Assembly: GCF_040958095.1 (NCBI RefSeq)
Contig: NC_091215.1
Location: forward strand, 31,622,432-31,686,431
Direction: 5' to 3'
Length of the DNA: 64,000 bases
Source of the DNA: Procambarus clarkii
Lineage: Eukaryota > Arthropoda > Malacostraca > Decapoda > Cambaridae
How positions within the stretch are numbered: the stretch's first letter is position 1; every line of letters begins with the position of its first letter. Positions 1-12,445 of the stretch are shown here, in pieces. The notes below the pieces were generated by a model that did not search any database, was not told where the DNA came from, and was given only the letters and a program-made list of their open reading frames with translations. Both the position numbers and the translations under genes were made by a program.

Positions 1-143
1 TTAGTTTCACCACCTGTTACAATGCAGGGGAAAGACGAATATACGCCACACTTAAAATGACCCAATTATTTCATTCATAATGAACGTTCAAAATACCTAA
101 CTCAAAAACACACAACTAACTGATAGCTAACTGGTTAATGGTG

Positions 144-229
<86 letters not shown>
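144..229. repeat. (AT)n microsatellite
   Basis: About 43 AT dinucleotides in an uninterrupted run. This is simple-sequence repeat expansion with no coding meaning; length is likely polymorphic. Confidence 0.97.
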
Positions 230-233
<4 letters not shown>

Positions 234-1315
234 TATATTACATTTGTGGTTCAATATGACCGAAAGGGTAAGATTAATGATTCTAACACGATTCCTCTCA
301 ATATTTCTTTTGGTTTTTCACTGTCGGGGGAAGTTGAAAAATTATTTCTCCAAAGTTCATTTCCATTATTTAATTATCATCTGACGCCTAGAAATGTCAG
401 ATATAATATATATATATATTACATTATAAATACTAATAAAAGACTGATAAATGATACCTCTAGCAGACTATTAAATCAAACTAAGACCCCCCCCCTCCTA
501 TGTATAACAAAACTCATTATAATATTCAATCCCAATGACAAGCTACTCATTCAAGACAAAATAGGCAACCCCCACAAATTAGGTTCCTAAGATAAATTTA
601 TACAAGACAAAAATCAAGCTACAATTCCTCAAGAATTAGACTCAACAAATCGCGGAACTATGTCCTCGATTTCTTAAAATAATCTATTTACACCACCTAT
701 TTTCCATCCTCCATAAACTATGCTACACCACCTTTATGCCCCTCCCATTCAACGACAAACTCAAAAACATACAAAATGAAGTCATGACATTCTTTGAGTA
801 CCAAACACAAACAACACATCCATTCCAAGACAACAGCTAAGCCTTTTTTTAGCCATAAATGCACAAACAAGTAACTTTTAGCATCGTCGGCGCCCCCCCT
901 ACTGCAATGATGTTACCAAGAAAATACACATCTACCCTAATCATATACCAAACACCTCACAGTGACACGATCGATCACTATGTTTTCTATAATTAAACCT
1001 GATTGAGCAAGCACGTGCGTTGATACCTGTAACAATGCCCCTTGAACAACTATATGTTACCTTTAAATACATGACATGTCAACGAACAAATTAAACATGT
1101 TACCTCAAGAAATAAGACATATGCTCTAGGAATTTATTATTATCCAATCATACAATTTTTTTTTTTTTTTTAATATATACAAGAGTTGTTACATTCTTGA
1201 ACAGCCATGCACTAGTACGCGTAGCGTTTCCGAATGAACGTCACTTCATTCACACGCCCATATAAAACTCCTTAAATTGCTTTAGTATACAGATGATGAG
1301 TCACATTAACGTGGC
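230..1315. other. AT-rich stretch without recognised gene
   Basis: I see no conserved coding signal or repeat family here. A short open frame at 246-590 is AT-biased and resembles no protein I know, so I do not call it a gene. Confidence 0.6.
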
Positions 1316-1320
1316 TGAAA

Positions 1321-1395
1321 TATGTTGACCAGTGTCAGTGTGGTCTGGTCAACATATTTCAGACCACAACATATTTACTGTGGTCTGGTCAACAG
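1321..1395. repeat. Inverted repeat, fragment of a dispersed palindromic repeat
   Basis: An 18-bp arm CTGAAATATGTTGACCAG is followed about 10 bp later by its perfect reverse complement, then by further partial copies of the same TGGTCTGGTCAACA motif. The flanking GATGATGAGTCACATTAACG string is the same unit as at 50840-50880, which shows that this is a copy of a dispersed family also present at 25.8 kb and 50.9 kb. Confidence 0.7.
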
Positions 1396-1405
1396 CAACA
1401 GACCA

Positions 1406-2790
1406 GTTCCTTTAGTATCTCCTTAACTGGAATAAGTTGCTCCGTTTTCTTTCTTTTTCATAACTGCTCGACAGGTACTAAAAACGAACCGGTGAAGAAA
1501 TCAACGTCATACTGCTTAAATCTCAGTACTTACTGCCTGATTGGGCCACAGCCATCGAACCTCCACCAATAAAGTAACCAACTGAGGTCACGTGACTCGC
1601 GAGAGAAGCGAGGTGGTGCTTCTCAATTTTCCAAACATCACTACACCGTCACCACCCGAACAAGACTCACCTACTAGTACGGACAGCTCTTATCCAACGT
1701 CTTTCATTTCTTGTGGAAGGAACGTCGCCGTCAGTCACCATTCTTGGGGAAGTTGACGGGAAATTACCTGCGAACTGCCATTGCCCACAGCACGCAGAGA
1801 AGTACTGGTGAATTGCGGGAGTTGATATATTCTCTTTACCCAAGAGACCGAAGGGACCAGAAATGGAGAAAGTAACGCAGAGCTAATCTTGTGCCAACTA
1901 TAAGGTCAACCTTGACTTGCTGCACCGGACGCGCTGAGAGTCCCTGGTCTCAAAACAAGTATAATTTCATGCTTGTGGGGATCATTCGTGAGTTTGTAAC
2001 ACGGCTAACGGTTCAACTATACAATAGGTAACATTGTCATAATCAAATATTTAAGGGAGGGGGACAGTTGCTTAAATCATAACTGGAAAATGAACCTGTA
2101 TTGTATCTTTAAATGTAACTCTTATTTATAACGGAACACCACCACTTTTTCTTCTGGCCTCTGTCGGCCGAAAATTTGTAACTTGCATTTAATCTTATTC
2201 CAAATAAAACCTAACATTTAGTAATGTGTACTGCATCTCTACCATATCAACCCATCTATGAATAAACTCTGAATATTAAACAATGTTACTTCTCTTAACT
2301 ATAAGTGGACAGTCCTAGCAGTTTCTCTTCCTGGTGAGAACAATATCGACCGTTGACTAAATTGTCTAAGAGGTACATTTTGAAATAGCCAGTCACTGGC
2401 CAGCTACCAGATTCATGCATGTGGTTTCAGTACTAAACCCAGAAAAGCTTGTCTATTCAACGAACTATATCTACAATTGTGCAAATACTTTTGTCATGAT
2501 CATTATTATACCTAGACCACATTGTTCACTTCATTACAATTGACCATACCAATTTGTTTTCAGATGACGGGTACATACACTAGATTTTATTTTCATCCTA
2601 ATAGTTTACATTTCATAAGATTTGACCAATGACGCAACAATATTGCCTATAAACGGTTCTTAAACATTAAAATTGAATTTTAATGCAACTAGGCACCCCA
2701 AAAAGTATGAGGCCACCCCCTTGTGTAATGATTTAATAAATGGCATCCTAAAATCAAAATTGACTATACAAAAGTCTAGAGCACGCAGAC
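1406..2790. other. Unannotated, with a GC-richer patch at 1560-1980
   Basis: No recognisable coding region. The patch at 1560-1980 is clearly less AT-rich than its surroundings and contains a good minus-strand splice-donor-like string (exon ending near 1671 followed by GTGAGTC). It could be a 5' noncoding exon or promoter region, but nothing else supports that. Confidence 0.3.

Positions 2791-2792
<2 letters not shown>

Positions 2793-2833
<41 letters not shown>
2793..2833. repeat. (AT)n microsatellite
   Basis: About 20 AT dinucleotides, a second short AT run similar to that at 144-229. Confidence 0.95.
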
Positions 2834-2836
<3 letters not shown>

Positions 2837-4320
2837 TAGAATTACATACACAGCGTTTACCTATTAACATCAGAAGTTAATTTTATTAATACATGTGTAA
2901 TCTCAAAATAATAGACCCCGCACTACTTGGTTTTCGAAAATCTCTTTAATGACCCTTTCGTCACTAGTGTTAACTACACTAAAACATTATAAATGGTAAT
3001 GTAAATGCAGATTAAAGGCTCTAAATACTGTGGGATAAACTCTTAATGAGTAAACAAATGATTTACTTAACAAGTTCAGAACACCGTGCACTAACCTGGC
3101 TTACTACAAAAAACAAATCCCTTTCCCTCCCTCCGGTATTAATTTCAAAATGAAGCCCTATACTTTACTGTCAAATAACCAGTTCTCAACAACCGGAAAA
3201 AACTATATACCTAGCATTATAAATGGAAAAGTTGAATTGCATCCTATGACAATACTTGGGCTTCTGCGTGATAAGTCTTAAACATAACACAGACGGGCTA
3301 CAGATCCCAGATGGATACAATGAACAGCCTCCCTCTTTAAAATGAGGGCACTGAAAATGTTGGGCGGCAACACTTTCTCCACCCTGGCATTCGCTATATT
3401 GACTCCTAACTCTTGGTGACTCATACTTTTGATATCGTTCGCCTTATGGGTTTTTGTTCTCGTGATATTTGGCGCCCTCTGATTATTTCGCACTTTGATG
3501 GTGCTACATAGCCTTCCCGGTTTGGTGCCTTCTATTGATAATTACTTACTTACTTGCCTCCTTCCTACCTAAACCCCCTCCCACCCCCCTCCCTCCCCCC
3601 CCTCCCACAGAGAAACTAATCTGAACTCTTGCTCAGATTGCTGCTAAATAAAATCACTTAACACGTACACAAACTACATAACTATGATCAGACCATTGAC
3701 ATTGGCTGATCACTCGATACAACTACAGGGAGGGTCTGAAGGGATATTACTATTCGTCAGCCAAATTGGAATTACTAATGTTACTCTATTAAATTTACAA
3801 CTGTTACTTAGTCTACCAAATTACAGTTTTCTATTGTACTTTATATTTAAAACATTTTATTATTAAAAGTCCCCATGCATTGCGTGTTTCCTTTAAGCCA
3901 CAAAATGGATAACTAAAACTCCATCTGTACTCAATGTATCAAATTTATATTTTGTGCCAACAGAGACAACAACGTCCCTTCCTTGCACCGTCGGAGATTA
4001 TACCCTTTCCAAAATTAATCTCTGATCCCTTTCCACCCAAAAACCAAATTAAATACCAACCCAACCTTCGTCTTGGGGCAAAGCTCAACGCCCTAGGCTA
4101 TATGGATGCTCTCTCCACAGAACATTCTCTCAAATCATATACACCTCTGCCCATTGCATTGGGGGGGGGGGGCGTGTGCAGGACAAACATATAAATTTTG
4201 AGACTAACTCTCCACATATGCCAGCTGCTTAATTTGGAAACTACTTTTGCTCGATCTCGAACCCATTGATGATGTGACGCCGTACATTAAATTTTGTAAC
4301 TAACTCATGATTGTAACTTG
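2834..4320. other. Stretch without recognised gene
   Basis: Contains C-rich runs at about 3570-3610 and a G10 run near 4160, but no supported gene. A minus-strand open frame at 3278-3493 lies in a GC-richer patch (3280-3540) that may be a dispersed repeat; no second copy occurs in this window to prove it. Confidence 0.5.
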
Positions 4321-4324
4321 CTTA

Positions 4325-4430
4325 CCTAAATGATTTGTGGGGTTCTGTCCCTGAACCCATCATGTGCATCTGTAACCCTTTCCACTACCGCTCAAGAGAT
4401 GGGTATGGGGTGCATAATAAATGAACTAAA
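4325..4430 (+). repeat. Dispersed repeat fragment
   Basis: The string TATGGGGTGCATAATAAA at about 4395-4415 recurs almost exactly at 18930-18950. Two copies in one window suggest an interspersed repeat; the element class is not determined. Confidence 0.4.
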
Positions 4431-5940
4431 CTATCACCCTTGTTGCGTCCTGGGTTGCTGGTGGGACGACTATATACTCTCCTACTGTGCAACACCTGTC
4501 TCTGCAATGAGACAACACCGCTTATGGATCTCCTGATTTTAGGAAATTTACCACCCGAATCTAGTAGTAGGCATCCATCAGTCTCAGGAAACTATGAAGC
4601 TGCGGTCTGGAGTACAGCTAGGCCTCTCCAGGGCGTAAAGCCAGGCTAGGTTGATATCGAGGAAAAGCTGTTACCCAACCACCAGGTCCCCCTCTCTTCA
4701 TGGCGCCGAAAGCCTCCAATGGAAAGCCAAACGCCAATACCATTGGTTGCACCACCGTCGCAGCAACTATGAGCTCCAGAGTTGACCTCGAAGTTGCTAA
4801 AAGAAGACACAGGGACTCCGAATCCGGAGACCACCGTCGTCGGGGCCATAGAAGAACCCCCCCCCCCCCCAGCAAGGGCAACAACGACCCCAGCTAGCCT
4901 CTTGAACCAGAGCCTGCATGGCCCGCACGAGTAACAAGAGATGGACATCCAAGTCCCGCACCTACAGGTTAATCCAGACAGACCGTCTGCACAGCCCTAC
5001 TTCACCCGAGACCGGCTAATTCCTTCATGATAAAGCACAACGTAGAGTGATATTTATTAAATACAACAAATATTATTATATTATTAAAATAAGTATTTAA
5101 TAATTATATCACTTCCTTCTGCTTGATCTTGAAGGTCATCAATCTACAACAATCAATATGAAGAACTTCTAGTGGACAATCCAGAACGGCCACGTGTGAG
5201 CCACTATCTATGACGCTTGCCATCCTAACTAAACACAAGTCTGATCCACACATATATATTCCACAACTGTGCAAACCCAAGGAGGGTGTGAGAGACCGTC
5301 TGGTCTCGTGGTTCCTTGCTTGTTTATATTTACTGCTCGGTTGCTTCTCTGCCGTCTTACCTGAACTACGCCGTGTTGTGGTAGGCACTGAATTCACTAC
5401 AAGTCCACTCTCCTACCAAACCTCATATCCCTCCTGACCTGCAGGACCTAGCTAAAAAGATCACCATATGCGGCTACAACAAGAGGAGAAGAGGAAGAAG
5501 AAGATGAAGAAAGAAGAGAGAAGACACAAGAACAGCAGAAAGAACAAAAGTCTCAAGGAAAAGACATACTATCACTACCTAGAATGAAGCACCGCAAAAG
5601 CCGCCCTTTCTGACCCAGCAATCACCACCTATACCCAGTTGTGGCGTTCTTCCAGCATCGACTCAACACACAGTTGGGTTTAGCCAAGGCTGTTTCTCTA
5701 CAACTTTAGCATTTCCTCTCACCGACCTCTCTTCAGCTGTCCCCACTTCAATGCTCGCCCAACGAGTTTCTTATCCTGTATCTTCCTTCGTTCGTTTGTT
5801 GTCGCTTGGATCGTCGACTTCCTGTGACGTCACCTGCCACTTACTTTGGTCTATTTTCGTTATAAAATGATATAATTCCAGTGTAAAAATTTATATTTTC
5901 ATATTCTACATTCAGCATCAACACTGAAGTGAGTAAATAT
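4431..5940. other. Stretch without recognised gene, with purine-rich tract
   Basis: A strongly purine-rich (GAA/GAG) tract lies at about 5478-5560. A GC-richer patch at 4620-4960 has short overlapping open frames on both strands but no recognisable domain; it may be degenerate transposon coding DNA. Confidence 0.45.
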
Positions 5941-5941
5941 A

Positions 5942-6450
5942 TCATAGTTCTTCATTACTTACGTAATGCTTGCAAGCTTTCAGTAGATTTGGGTAACTTT
6001 CGGTAATTAGACGGACTGCACCAGCTGGGTGCAGTACATCCAGGACGGATGGGCTCGGGGACCAGACCATACGAGAAAATGTGGACAGGTAGCCAAGACA
6101 ACAGGTAGTCGGGACAACGAGGCAATCACTGTTAGAGGTGAATTCACCTGGCGGCAACAAAAAGTCAGAAACGCAACCTGTACCTCCTGTACTATGCAAG
6201 TCGGCTACTCGGCTTGACTTGGCAGAGTAACAAGATGCAGTGACCCTCGTAGATGTATCTGATGAAGAAGCAGCTGTGCTGGGAGTCCCTGTAGGATCAA
6301 GATGCCAGCGACGTACAGTCGGCAAGACACGTTATAGAGCCCACATGGCGTAGTTAATGATGAGGTTATCGGATGTGTTTTAATTAAGCGATGCCCAAGA
6401 GTAGTTTGTCAGGGCTGGGTGCCTGTCGACATTCTGGGTCACCAATGTAA
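5942..6450 (-). mobile_element. Possible LTR-retrotransposon edge with primer-binding-site-like string
   Basis: On the minus strand TTACA is followed at once by TTGGTGACCC (6445-6436), the layout expected where a 5' LTR ends and the internal region begins in Gypsy or BEL-type elements (TG...CA ends, tRNA-complementary site). A minus-strand open frame of 127 codons (6325-5942) follows, with no recognised domain. No partner LTR was found, so this is an inference from one boundary only. Confidence 0.3.
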
Positions 6451-6565
6451 CGTACAATTACATGTATGTATTTTGTTGATTACATACAGAGTTTAGTGTT
6501 TTCTTTATTTATTTAGTAGTCTTGGTGGTAGCCAACCATACCAAGTTGCCTACCACCCCCCTCTC

Positions 6566-7200
6566 TCTCTCTCTCATGTTGACCCCCCTCTCCCTCATGT
6601 TGACCCCCCTCTCTCTCATGTTGACCCCCCCTCTCTCTCATGTTGACCCCCCGCTCTCTCATGTTGACCCCCCTCCCTCTCATGTTGACCCCCCTCTCTC
6701 TCATGTTGACCCCCCTCTCTCTCTCTCTCATGTTGACCCCCCTCTCTCATGTTGACCCCCCTCTCTCATGTTGACCCCCTTCTCTCTCATGTTGACCCCC
6801 TTCTCTCTCATGTTGACCCCCCTTTCTCTCATGTTGACCCCCCTCTCTCTCATGTTGACCCCCCCCTCTCTCTCATGTTGACCCCCCCCTCTCTCATGTT
6901 GACCCCCCTCTCTCTCATGTTCACCCCCCCCCTCTCTCTCTCATGTTCACCCCCCTCTCTCATGTTGACCCCTCTCTCTCTCTCTCATGTTCACCCCCCC
7001 TCTCTCATATTGACCCCCCCCTCTCTCTCATGTTCACCCCCTCTCTCTCTCATGTTGAACCTCTCTCTCTCATGTTCACCCCCCTCTCTCTCATGTTCAC
7101 CCCCTCTCTCTCATGTTGACCCTCTCTCTCTCATGTTGACCCCCCTCTCTCTCATGTTGACCCCCCTCTCTCTTATGTTGGCCCCCCCCCCCTCATCTTC
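6566..7200. repeat. Minisatellite, about 20-24 bp unit
   Basis: Roughly thirty head-to-tail copies of a unit close to CTCATGTTGACCCCCCTCTCT, varying in the number of C and CT steps and with TTGACC or TTCACC variants. The open frames through it on both strands are repeat artefacts. One strand is extremely pyrimidine-rich. Confidence 0.97.
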
Positions 7201-7339
7201 TGAAAGACAACTTCTCTGGAGAAAGTTCAATACTGGCCAGCATAAATACAGTAATTCCAAAACTAAAACAACTCTCATATCAAGTCATATTGAGGGTCAT
7301 AGGGCTAATAACACTGCAAACGAGACATGATGGGACTGA

Positions 7340-7690
7340 ATTAATCAAAACATTCAAAATAATAATAATTTTGGAGGCTGTTGATCTGGACAACTTCTTC
7401 AAAAGGTAAATTTAATACAAACGAGGAGCAACGGTTTCAAGCTCAACAAGCTACAGAGCAGGACTGAAAACAGGAGATGCTGCCTTTACACCAACGGAAC
7501 CGCCTACCCGCTAAAGCCGTAAATGCCAAAACTCTGCTGAACTTTTCAATCCAGCTTGAAAAAATCATCGGGACAAATTGGAGGACCTTCAACAAGTAGA
7601 CAGCCTCCTGTCTTTGTCGAGGCTACTAGAATGTTAGTGACCCTCAGGTAAAATGCAGGTAATTAATACTGGTTTCATTACTATGTGTAA
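7340..7690 (+). mobile_element. LINE 3' end fragment, family 2
   Basis: The translated string GATVSSSTS followed by a GD(A)F-like segment and then a conserved 3' untranslated stretch (CCTTCAACAAG, CAGCCTCCTGTC, CCCTCAGGTAAA) matches three other copies at 27.57, 37.9 and 50.56 kb. This looks like the extreme C-terminus of a CR1/jockey-type reverse transcriptase plus its 3' UTR, typical of 5'-truncated LINE insertions. The frame is broken. Confidence 0.6.
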
Positions 7691-7789
7691 CACCTGTCCC
7701 TTATTCTTATGTTCTTTGTGTACACATTCTTTTGAATACAAATTATTATTATTTTTAGACAATTGCTGTGATAGCTCTTTTTGCACAAC

Positions 7790-7880
7790 ATGCACTTCTC
7801 CAATTGATTGACGGTTGAGAGACGGGACCAAACAGTCAAAGCTCAACCCCGGCAAGTACAACTAGATGAGTGTACAACTA
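7790..7880 (+). repeat. Dispersed retroelement tail
   Basis: Shares GACGGGACCAAA, AGCTCAACCCC and AGTACAACTAG with the copy at 30850-30905 and, reversed, with 24095-24165. Three copies in the window mark it as the 3' tail of an interspersed element. Confidence 0.6.
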
Positions 7881-7899
7881 CCTGAGTACTGACTTTACT

Positions 7900-9510
7900 C
7901 TCTAGGTAATCTTCCTATTACCCAAAAATGGTTAGTAATATTACTACAGTATTCCCATATGTGACAGTGTACCCCAGCACAACTGACAAAACACCCCCGC
8001 CAAAAACTGAAGAGTCAAAGACCCATGGTGGCCCAAGGTGAGGCTCCACCCTGGTGGCCTAGGGCTTCTCAGGAGCAGACTCCCAAACACATCACAAAAC
8101 TAACTGACAATGCGAGGTCAGTGCTAGTGAAGACCTAGAGAAGAAACCCCTGCACACATGCAGCTCAAAGTGCAATAGATGCCAAACCCACACAACAAGC
8201 CAGAGAGAAAACATACATTTGGAGCCAACACCAAAATAAACAAACACAAACAAATAGCCCCATATAACAAAAAGAGTCTAAGGATTGCTGGCACTTAGCT
8301 TCAAACAGAGGAGTTTGCCACGACTGACAGACGAAATTTAAGGTAGTAGCATCCACCATCTCTGCTGCAACACAACAGAATAGGAGCTGGCTTTCAGCTT
8401 CGGCCGGGCCGCCTGGTCTCCTCTACTAGTACTAACGAGTTCGAGCTAGTTTTTAATTTACCTGATACATACTTAAGTCCGACTAACACAATTGGCCTCG
8501 ATGGGGACAGGAAGCGGCCTGCTTCTCAAAGTCACCCCCCCCCCCCATTTCCTTCATGATCCACTCCAGGTGGATTTTAAAACCTAACAAAGTAATGGGG
8601 TTTACAGCTTTGGCACAGAGGTCACTTACATGGGTTTATAACCCTGTGGGTGAAAAAAGCATCTCTTCTTCTCAGTCCTACATTGAGGTTTGTTCAGCTG
8701 TTCCTCCTTGTTTGTGTTACATCAGACTTTTTGAAGAGCTTGGTTCAACATCCTTTAACATGTTTAGTATTTTAAAAGTTTCAGTGAAATCCACCCTGTC
8801 ATGCCTGGTTTGCAGTATTGTTAGGTCTGTGGCCCTCGACCATTACTGATACGAGAGATGACTTCACTCTGCAATGACTTTTGTTGCTCAGTGTTATACT
8901 TTCTCCAGAGCAGCTATGTCTTTCTGAAAATCATATCTCAATGCTTGGATACAGTATTCTAAATAAAGGGTGCACCAGACATTTACACAGTTGATTTACT
9001 ACCTTCTTTTCCTTTCATTCAAAGGTAAATGTGATTATTCCAAGACTTTGCTTGGTAATCCATGCTTATGTTTGAATTGTTTGCTGATTTCTTTGCCAGT
9101 TTCAAGGCTTCATTTCTGTGAACCCTCCAACTGTCTATAAAGTTTTGCAGACTTTCTGGATGCTTTCCCGGTGCAGTGGCAAATTATCACCATTATAGGA
9201 GCAATCCCAGTCACAGTGGTTCAAAGAGCCACCATGAGGCTACTCCAGAACATGTTTGTTGAGAACGGGATTTAACAGAAATTTTGTATGTTTTGGAAAC
9301 TTTGCATTAGGAATCATTGCAAAAACCAGGATACTTAACAAAAGCAAAAAAATATTGGATATTTCAGTATAAATGACTAACTAATATTATCAAGTGTCTA
9401 GGAAAACTCTCTTGCTGCAAAATTTTTATTTGGCAAATATAGTATTCACAATAACCAAACAATGAATGTCATAATATATTCATATATTACACAACATGCT
9501 AACCAACTCG
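7900..9510. other. No supported gene; possible DIRS 5' fragment at 8010-8200
   Basis: At 8010-8200 strings such as TGCAGCTCAA and CACACAACAAG resemble the 5' region of the DIRS copies near 14.8 and 37.2 kb. The rest to 9510 shows short unsupported open frames only. Confidence 0.35.
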
Positions 9511-9512
9511 TA

Positions 9513-9537
9513 TCTCTCTCTCTCTCTCTCTCTCTCA
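9513..9537. repeat. (TC)n microsatellite
   Basis: About 12 CT/TC dinucleotides. Confidence 0.9.
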
Positions 9538-9539
9538 AT

Positions 9540-12440
9540 TCCGTAACTGAACAGTATATATGTGATAATGGTCTATGTTACAGATGCCTTCATGTAGATG
9601 TGGTTGAAAGTAAGAAAATTTGTATGACTAAAGCTACATTCACAAGTCTGTAACAAAATGTAACATGACATACAATCTTGGACCATGGGAGATAGCACAC
9701 TGGCACACTATTTTATCTCATTATGAGATGTTGCGCCATATTTGTGCTTACCCTTAAAAACAATTAACAGTGCATGAAATGTAATATCCACAAAAGTATA
9801 TCTTAAAAGTATATATTTGTTTTATCTCGTAATTTGTTCGTACATTCTTAGAATTGAACAAATATTAACATCCTTATCAAGTGAAAAACAAAGTTTCTAT
9901 GCTTATAAATATAACAATAAATATTGATTTTTCTTTGTTGTGAATAGCAGGGGAGGGGAGAATAATATGCTGTGCTGCAACTTTTGTTTTCTCAAATTAT
10001 TTCTCTACTAAAATCATTTTGTCATCCTACATCATTAGCAAATCAAGGAAGCAGTGTATATAAAGTTGGTAAGTAACTTTTAACATAAGTTATAATACAG
10101 TATTCTTAAAATGAACATTATTTGCTTTCCTTACCTCGCTTCATAGAGTGAGGGAGATATGGGTCCTGGTACACTACGGAAGGGTCTTGAGAGGCCTGGG
10201 GTGTGGGGCTAAGGCTTGGTAGTACCAGAGCTAAGCTCAGGAAGCTACTGTGTGGTCCTTCCCAAAACAACACTATACATAAAAATGTAGTCATATAAAA
10301 ATGCATGAGTGCAGCAAAAACTAATATATTCAGGTCTGGATTATAACGATTTCCAAATTTAATGGCCAAAACTCGATCTGGTTATGGTCAAAGTATTACT
10401 TATATGGACCAGCTGCCAATACAAACCAGGGAATCTGGAAAATCTGGATTTGTGTTGCCAATAAACTTACACAATTTCCAATTTTTATTTCTATAGCATT
10501 TTTGGTGTACTGTATTACATATTTACTTTTTTCCATTTGACTTTGCTATCATAATACATGCAAATATGTGTCCTTTATTTTTTGCAAATTATAAATTATT
10601 ATGATAAACCAGATCCCCTTATATAACAAGCAAGGTCTTGTACCAATTTCAGTAGCTTTATTGAAAAATGGGAAATAAAAACAAAGTATGGGACTACTAA
10701 AAGATATTTAAAACAGCTTTAAACCAATAATGTTTTTGTGGGAAAAAAATCATTGTTAAACAAGGCAAACAACAAATAATAAATCAACAATTAAAACAAT
10801 AACCTACTGGTAATTTCTCCTATTGGTTTCTAAAAAAAAATACAAAGATTGGTGATTTCAGTTAAGGAAATCCCTTTCTTTTCTTTTCTTTTCCAAGAGG
10901 TGATCTGTCACTTGAACGATCAATGACATTGATACTACAGTGCTGAATGCATGTGTTGTCATGTGCCATAAGAACTGAACTCCACAACAAAAGTGCCTAA
11001 CAGATGTATCGGTTGGGTGTCTAATTTTCAGCAACATTATTTTTGACTTACTCTCTGCATAACATTTCAAAGCTCCGGTGATGCAAAGAACACCAACTAC
11101 CTCTGAATTTTCTTTGAGTTAGTGTAAGTGAAGAGAGATACCCTATAACATTTTTAATAAATTATTATTCATATTTATAAGACAATCTTACTGGAAAATA
11201 CAGGGTTGTATGTAATGAAACTCCTCTTTATGATATGGTCATAGTGGTTCCCTGTAGCTTCCCCCACTCTGTTAAAGGGGCCAACAACAAAAAAGGGCAG
11301 TGAAAAGACCCCAAGTAGAGGCTTCTTCCACGAAGCATGAGAACGACACAGGGCAGAAGCAACACCAGCCAGAGCAAGTGCAATGATCCGGGAATCAGAC
11401 TACTGTACCCCCGACCAACAACCAGTGAGTGGTCCAACCTAGAAGGGGTACCTCTGAAACAGGGATACAATACCTCCACATAACGACCTGAGGGGCTAGA
11501 AGGCAGTGGCAGCAGCCAAACAAACCAAACAAGGAGTCACTTCAGGAAACAGATGGGACAAAATGGTAATACAGACAAAAATATAAAGGCAGACAAAAGG
11601 GTTAAGGACCAAGCTGAATCTAATGCCCGGGCCATCATGCAAAATGGGCCAGAAAAACACCACTGCCTACCAAAGGATAGAAGCAAGTCAGGCAGAGATG
11701 CCAAAGCTGGAACTGCAACAACAGTTCCATCTTTGGCAACTCCTTCCAGTAACAAGACAGCCACACCAGGAAATGAAGCCAGAACATCCACAACTGCCCA
11801 GACTCGTAAATCAGCTGCCAATAGAGCACTAGTCTAGTGATATTCTGCTGTGAAGGCTCCTGAGAATAAAGGAAACTGAATATGGAGCTGCCACCTGTTC
11901 ACTTCCATAGAAAGAATTGGAGCAAACAAGCAGCTCTCAAGCAACACAAAAGAAGCACCTCCTAAGAACAACTGCATTATGAAACTAAATTCCCGCCAGC
12001 AAGCATCTGGGTTCGACAAAAGCCATGCCAAGCCAAGGACTTTCCCCGAAATAAGATTATCATTATCACTGTCATCAGAAAAGCAAAGTCCTCAACCCAT
12101 ATGAGGAAACAAAAGAGGTTCACCGGAACAGAAAGAGGTCCGCTTGAATGGAAAGACGATCGCCTGAACAGAGGAAGGTGCAATGCAGGACAATGCAAAC
12201 CCCACGAAATAATGTGTGTCCAGTGAACTGAATGGGACGTGGAAGTGCACCCGAGGAATCCAGCTCGAACAGAGACGGAGGAAAAGTAAACACCTTCACC
12301 CAGAGCAAAAAAGGAACACCAACTACAGATGGAATCAGACACCATGAAGAATTAAAGGTCATCTAGGAACATTCCTTGGGCTACCCCTCAACCCCAAACG
12401 TTTGACATTAAAAACCCGGGACAGAGCTGAGCTCTGCACA
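9540..12440. other. Stretch without recognised gene
   Basis: AT-rich to about 11200, then GC-richer from 11230 to 12440 with overlapping open frames on both strands. The GC-rich part has the composition of the DIRS elements elsewhere in the window and minus-strand hydrophobic, Leu/Ser-rich translations like shadowed DIRS gag, but I could not align any landmark, so no call is made. Confidence 0.4.
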
Positions 12441-12445
12441 GGAAC

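Noticed and set aside
6513-7330. Open frames with HVDPPLS-type repeats
   Set aside because: Translation of the CTCATGTTGACCCCCC minisatellite; no start context or conserved flank.
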